A stretch of DNA of 64,000 nt from Pleurostoma richardsiae (Eukaryota; Ascomycota; Sordariomycetes; Calosphaeriales; Pleurostomataceae): assembly GCA_030052745.1 (NCBI GenBank), contig JANBVO010000055.1, forward strand, positions 62,001-126,000. Reading direction: 5' to 3'. Below, in pieces: positions 59,821-64,000 of this stretch. Below the pieces are notes generated by a model. It was given only the letters and a program-made list of their open reading frames with translations, was not told the origin of the DNA and made no database searches. A program made the position numbers and the translations under genes. Numbering within the stretch: the first letter of the stretch is position 1; each line of letters starts with the position of its first letter.

Positions 59821-61154
59821 TGCATTGCTAGAGGTGCTATTCGTGGCATTTTGTCAGCCGGACCGCAGGCTTCAGGTCTGGCTACGCTGCATTATCTATA
59901 TACCCTTAGTTGATGCCATCCATGCCCGTCTCCTTTAATATTTACAAGTCTTCCCACGCTTTAGTTGTAGCCATTGAGCAGTCGAGGGTCGAGGGCCAAT
60001 AAGCGGATATGGCAAAAGGGAAGCAGTATGTCATATGTCGAAATAGCATGTGGCTTGGTTAGTAGAGTCAAACTCCCAGGTCAGTATTAGCCTCTTCTTA
60101 GGGAACCGTTTGAAGTTGAGGTCACAACATCTCTCTAGATCAACAACTCCGGCATTAGCTTGCCGCTCTTAGCTCTTCACCACTCCCGAGCAGCCGAAGC
60201 CGTGCATCACCTACCGTCGCGGAGATTGCCATAAACCTGAGTGATCGGCTGTGTAACCAGACGTCGTGGTTCCCGAGAACTCAAAGGCCAAGCATCGTCG
60301 GCCAATGAGCAAGCAGCTCAGACAGCGTCTCGACATGTGTAGCATTTGCCCCTTAAATCACCGACGGGTATTGCGGTTACTCCGACTATAGCAAACGATG
60401 ACATGCACGGAGTAGACTGCGCTGGCCGAGCAGTGAGACATGTCTAGCCTAGAAAGGCTTACATCTCTGTATTCCTTACGTCTCCAGTGGCTGTCGAGAC
60501 CCGAAGGCCAGGTGCCATGAGCTGTGTATGAGTGGCATCCATCTTATTCGCTTCCTCAAAAGAGATGCAGTTTGGCCGCCTTATCAGTCCTGCCGCCTTT
60601 TGTGGCCGCCTTTTGATTTTCAAGGAGTCTCTATCGTTTGCCCACCGGAAACTCCAACCAAGACAAATGCAACTGTGATTTCTCGTTAATTAAACGCTCA
60701 GCAAAGGTACGGAAAGACCTCGACGTGTGTCTCTGATGTCTCTGAACCTCCGGATATCCGGACATTTTGGTCCGGAAATTGCCGCCCATTGAGAATCCTT
60801 TCGATGCCATGGTATCCGAAGATTAGAGGGGTAGCGACAAGAAGATGAACAAGAAGATGGCGCTTGAGAGACGTAACCACAGAGCTCGTCTATATGCGAT
60901 AGTGTTTCCGTCATACCAGAAGATCAACGCAAGCTCAAAACCCAGGGCTCACGGCAACCAAACTCCGGATTTAAATGCTGCCATTAGTCCGTGGTAGTTG
61001 CCGAGTGCAGTTCCGCATCACTGCGTACCGATCGCGCAACTGGGGTTGTGGATGTCGATTAAGCAGGCTTGTCACCGTCTATCGCAGCCTGTTGCTTTTC
61101 TCTTTCCTGAAGACGCACGACGCTAGGCAAACGGCGCCTTCCTAGGATTGATGT
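59821..61154. other. Intergenic region between the COG-like and Aps1-like genes
   Basis: No frame longer than about 75 codons and no recognisable feature. It should contain the 3' ends of both convergent genes. Confidence 0.55.
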
Positions 61155-61727
61155 CTATCGTTTGATGGTCGATCGATTAAGAGCTTCCTGGAGTTCCGGC
61201 CGGTCTTTGAGAGCTTCATTCGCCTCGACGTAGGTCATCCATTTGCGCTCTCTCTTGTCCTTCTCCGGCCAGTGCTTCTCCTCGCTGGTGACGGTGGCCT
61301 CATAGAAGCGATAGAGAGACCTTTGGCCCTCCTTGTGCTTGGACGAATGCTTCGGCGGTCTTGTTTCGATTATGTCACCAAGGTCGTAGTCGACTTGAAT
61401 AACGATCCCAGCCTCCTCCCAGGCTTCGCGCTCGGCGGCCTGCACACATTCTTCATCTACCTCCCACCCCCCTTTCGGTAGAACCCAGCCTTTCCTCCTT
61501 GTCGACTGGATGAGCAGGACAAATCTCTTGTCCTGTGTGAGTGGAACTACTCCGGCAACTAGCCGCTCGCCTTTCGAATTGTATCCTAGCATGTAAGGTC
61601 AGTTGACAGGAAGCGAGGGACATCTGCCACTTAGACATATGCGTCCTGAAGAGACACGAGCATGTGCGCACTTACGCTGTTTGGTCCTCCCAGTCCTGGA
61701 CTCCATAGATCGACTACTGGAAGCCAT
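61155..61727 (-). CDS. aps1: Diphosphoinositol polyphosphate phosphohydrolase, Nudix (Aps1/Ddp1-like)
   Basis: Exons 61676-61727 and 61155-61585 (minus strand), 160 residues. The first exon encodes MASSSRSMESRTGRTKQ; the intron (90 nt, GTAAGT...ATGCTAG) splits an Arg codon, and the frame resumes at YNSKGERLVAGVVPL. The Nudix box is perfect: G56, E62, R70-E71, E74-E75 and G77 in GGWEVDEECVQAAEREAWEE. STRRKGWVLPKGGWE before it is typical of the DIPP branch, which hydrolyses inositol pyrophosphates and diadenosine polyphosphates and, in yeast Ddp1, polyphosphate. A second in-frame Met at residue 8 (MESRTGR) is an alternative start, since some homologues begin there. Confidence 0.92.
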
Positions 61728-64000
61728 CTTCGTGTAGGGAGCTCAGACAGTCTGGCTATGTAAGGGTTCAAGTGTGCTTGTTGGAATGGAGAGTATTGCA
61801 AATCCGACAGTACCGAGCAGCTCTGGTAACTCTTTCTACCAGAATCAAGACCCCGGGAGAAAGATGCACTGTCTTTTAAAAGTTTAAGAGCGGCATGGTC
61901 GGAGATAATCGGTTGAGCAGGTTATGCCGGAGCCGAGTAATGAAGACTGGCGGTAGAGCACTCCTCGAGACGGCTTGGCCAGCGTCCTCGCCGGGAGAAG
62001 CCAGGTAGGAGAAGTGAATGACGGTTGAAAGAAGAAAGGTTATGACAAGGTTGCTAGCAGGAGAGCGTCGGTAGTCACGACAGACAGCTGGCAGGGAGGA
62101 AAGAGTGGAACTCGCTTCGGTGTGGTGGAAGAACGAGCTCAAGTGCACACCACAGTTCAAGGCCGGATTAGCGTCAAGAAAGAACCAAGCTCTCGTGGGC
62201 GGCAGTGAATGTCAAAGGGAAAGATGTGAATCCGCAGCAAGCTATGCTACATCAGCCTGGGGCCCAGGCGGAGGACAGAAGGACTCTTGGAGTGGTCGGT
62301 GCCTGCGAGGCAGTGGGAGAGACAGGGCGGCGAGGGACTTTCGTCTCCACGGCTCGTTGGCTGTCAAGGACGGGAACCTGCGAGGTGCAGGGATCCGGGA
62401 GGCGAAGAAACCTGTCACGCGGGGGGGGGCGAGGGCCAGACGAGGCGGTCGATCAAGCTGGTGAGGGTGCGGGAGACGAGGCTGGGGGAGCAGAGGCAGA
62501 AGCAGAAGCTGTAGAGCTCTGCTGGCGGGAGCGCCGTTGTAGCTTGGAGTCTCGTGCCATAGTAACGGGATGGAGGGGCAGCTCCAGAGAAATTAGAGTT
62601 GGCTTTATATACTAAAAGGCAATTTTCTCGGGACGCGGTGTTTGTAAGACGAGAAAAGCTAGAGGCTAGAGTGGACGGAGACATGGGCATCTCTAAGGGT
62701 CGATTCTTTGGCGGCCCCTAGCTGCTTGGTCTTGCTTAGAGCGGCATAGCGAGGGAGGAAAGTGACATGAGGCAATGTAGCTCTCGCCGGAAGCTCCAAG
62801 GTCGCATCTTTTTTCCCTCTCCTCCTCCTTCTAGCCGCTCCGGCTCGTCCGCCTAGAGTCTTGCCCCTCCACTGCCCCTCACCCTCCAGAGGTACCTTAC
62901 AGTACGGACATCGTGCGAAATTCTCGTACAGAACGGCGACGTATCCGCGTACTCAAAGGTACCTACAGCCCAGACTGCCAGACGGCGGGGACTCGTTTCC
63001 AGGACTCCGGAAGGGGGGAAGCAGCACCACAAGACATCGTCTGGCGCTTCTCACTGTGATGTCACCAGCTTCGACTGCAGGCGTGGGCTGTGGGTTGTCA
63101 CTAACTGCAGGCTGTCATGCGTGGACGTGGGCGAATGCCTGCGGCCCGCGGGCTCATCTGTATGTGCCCTGGCGATATTGCGCATCCTGTCACGGACAGG
63201 TTTTGTGATACATGAGGTACAGGGAGATGCATATCTTTTGTCGCCGCACGTCAGGGGAAGGTAAGAGAACCAGAAGTCGAGCATGTTTGTATCAGTACAT
63301 CGAGTCCAACGTGGGGCCAAGGCGCTCTGCAGACAACCTGCGAGTCAGAAGTACCTCTCCACAGACCTTTAACAGATGAAGAGCTTGAGGGCTTACATCG
63401 CAGAGCTTCAACCTACCACGCGTCGGCCGACTTCTACCTTGATGCAATCTACGCACCCTCAGAGTGCCGAACACCACAGATCCTACACCTTCTGAGGTGT
63501 CATATGAAGGGATCACCAAAGCAGAAGCATGACTGACGGTGGGGAAGGCAGATCCAGATGGCCTCATGGCTACATCTGTGCCGCAGCTAAGGTCTGGATG
63601 TCTGGAGGTCTGGAGCCTGCGCGCGTGGAGGTGCGAGGCGCTAGGAAATCTCGGGAGAGAAACGGTCGCTTCCGACTCGGCGAAAGAGGATGGTCTCCTA
63701 CGCGTCACTCCTGAAATTGTCCGTCAGCCGCCAGAGTCGCAGGTTGCTGGTGCCGTGCTGGTGCATTTGCTGTGTGTTCTCGGTCTAAATCTGGCGTCGA
63801 TGCAAGCGCAACAGCACATGTGGCCGGGATGTCTAGCGTAGCATCCTGCGAAGCATCGCTGGCGTGGACGTCTTCTCCACGGAGAGAGATCTCTCTTCTC
63901 GGTGCTTCTCTTTCATCTCGCCGCAATCGTGTCTCTCCCTCACACACCTACCTACACATGGGAAGTTGCTGGATCTGGATGCGGAAAGGTCGATAGTTGT
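61728..64000. other. Right-end region without supportable gene
   Basis: The left part is the upstream region of the Aps1-like gene. It includes a run of nine or more G near 62,421 and C/T-rich tracts near 62,810-62,890. Frames up to 138 codons lack domains. A gene extending beyond the window edge cannot be excluded. Confidence 0.5.

Noticed and set aside
1-64000. CRISPR arrays, operons, ribosome binding sites, plasmid origins, intact transposons
   Set aside because: Introns and gene families show eukaryotic nuclear DNA. No regularly spaced repeats, reverse transcriptase, transposase or long terminal repeats were recognised.

Overview
The window looks like nuclear DNA of a filamentous ascomycete (Pezizomycotina, most likely a Sordariomycete). 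The support is many short GT-AG introns (8-nt microexon aside, introns of 42-130 nt) with CTAAC/CTGAC-like branch sites, CT-rich leaders, tandem TACCTACC and TACTCCGTA motifs in spacers, and gene families such as a DASH subunit, Hit1, Vfa1, Yvh1, Nfu1 and a Ras-GTPase/RasGEF fusion protein. The species cannot be named from sequence alone. I found no rRNA, tRNA, CRISPR array, intact transposon or secondary-metabolite cluster.

Layout. Bases 1-10,800 hold no supportable gene. Bases 10,800-11,900 are a cluster of AGCC and TACC/GGTA tetranucleotide repeats, followed by a CT-rich leader and a C2H2 zinc-finger gene (13,516-15,715). YVH1, the ribosome-maturation phosphatase, lies at 18,316-19,588. 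A second gene-poor stretch runs to about 24.5 kb. Two unrecognised minus-strand genes (24,485-25,453, weak; 28,428-29,385, better supported) flank VFA1 (26,328-27,144). A PSP1-domain gene (30,902-33,728, minus) has a long upstream region.

From 38 kb the region becomes gene-dense: NFU1 (minus) and HIT1 (plus) diverge from a 0.4-kb promoter; an unknown lysine/arginine-rich coiled-coil protein follows (40,782-41,990, minus); then the Ras-like/RasGEF gene (45,740-48,895), an eight-exon SLAC1/TehA-type anion or malate transporter (49,445-51,418, minus), an unknown acidic protein (52,699-54,680), a small one-TM protein (55,123-55,359, minus), mitochondrial ribosomal protein uS5m (56,304-57,729), DAD3 (57,951-58,290, minus), a COG-complex-like subunit (58,543-59,820) and an Aps1-type Nudix hydrolase (61,155-61,727, minus). 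The genes are housekeeping neighbours and do not form one pathway.

The most interesting observations concern gene structure: an 8-nt microexon in the transporter; an in-frame TAG in the RasGEF gene followed by 36 more protein-like codons; two stop-free introns whose length is a multiple of three; one inferred GC-AG intron; a 7-codon uORF two bases before NFU1; and a 19-bp sequence shared between a hairpin in the gene desert and the PSP1 upstream region. All exon joins were derived by eye from splice signals and reading frame, without transcripts or database searches.
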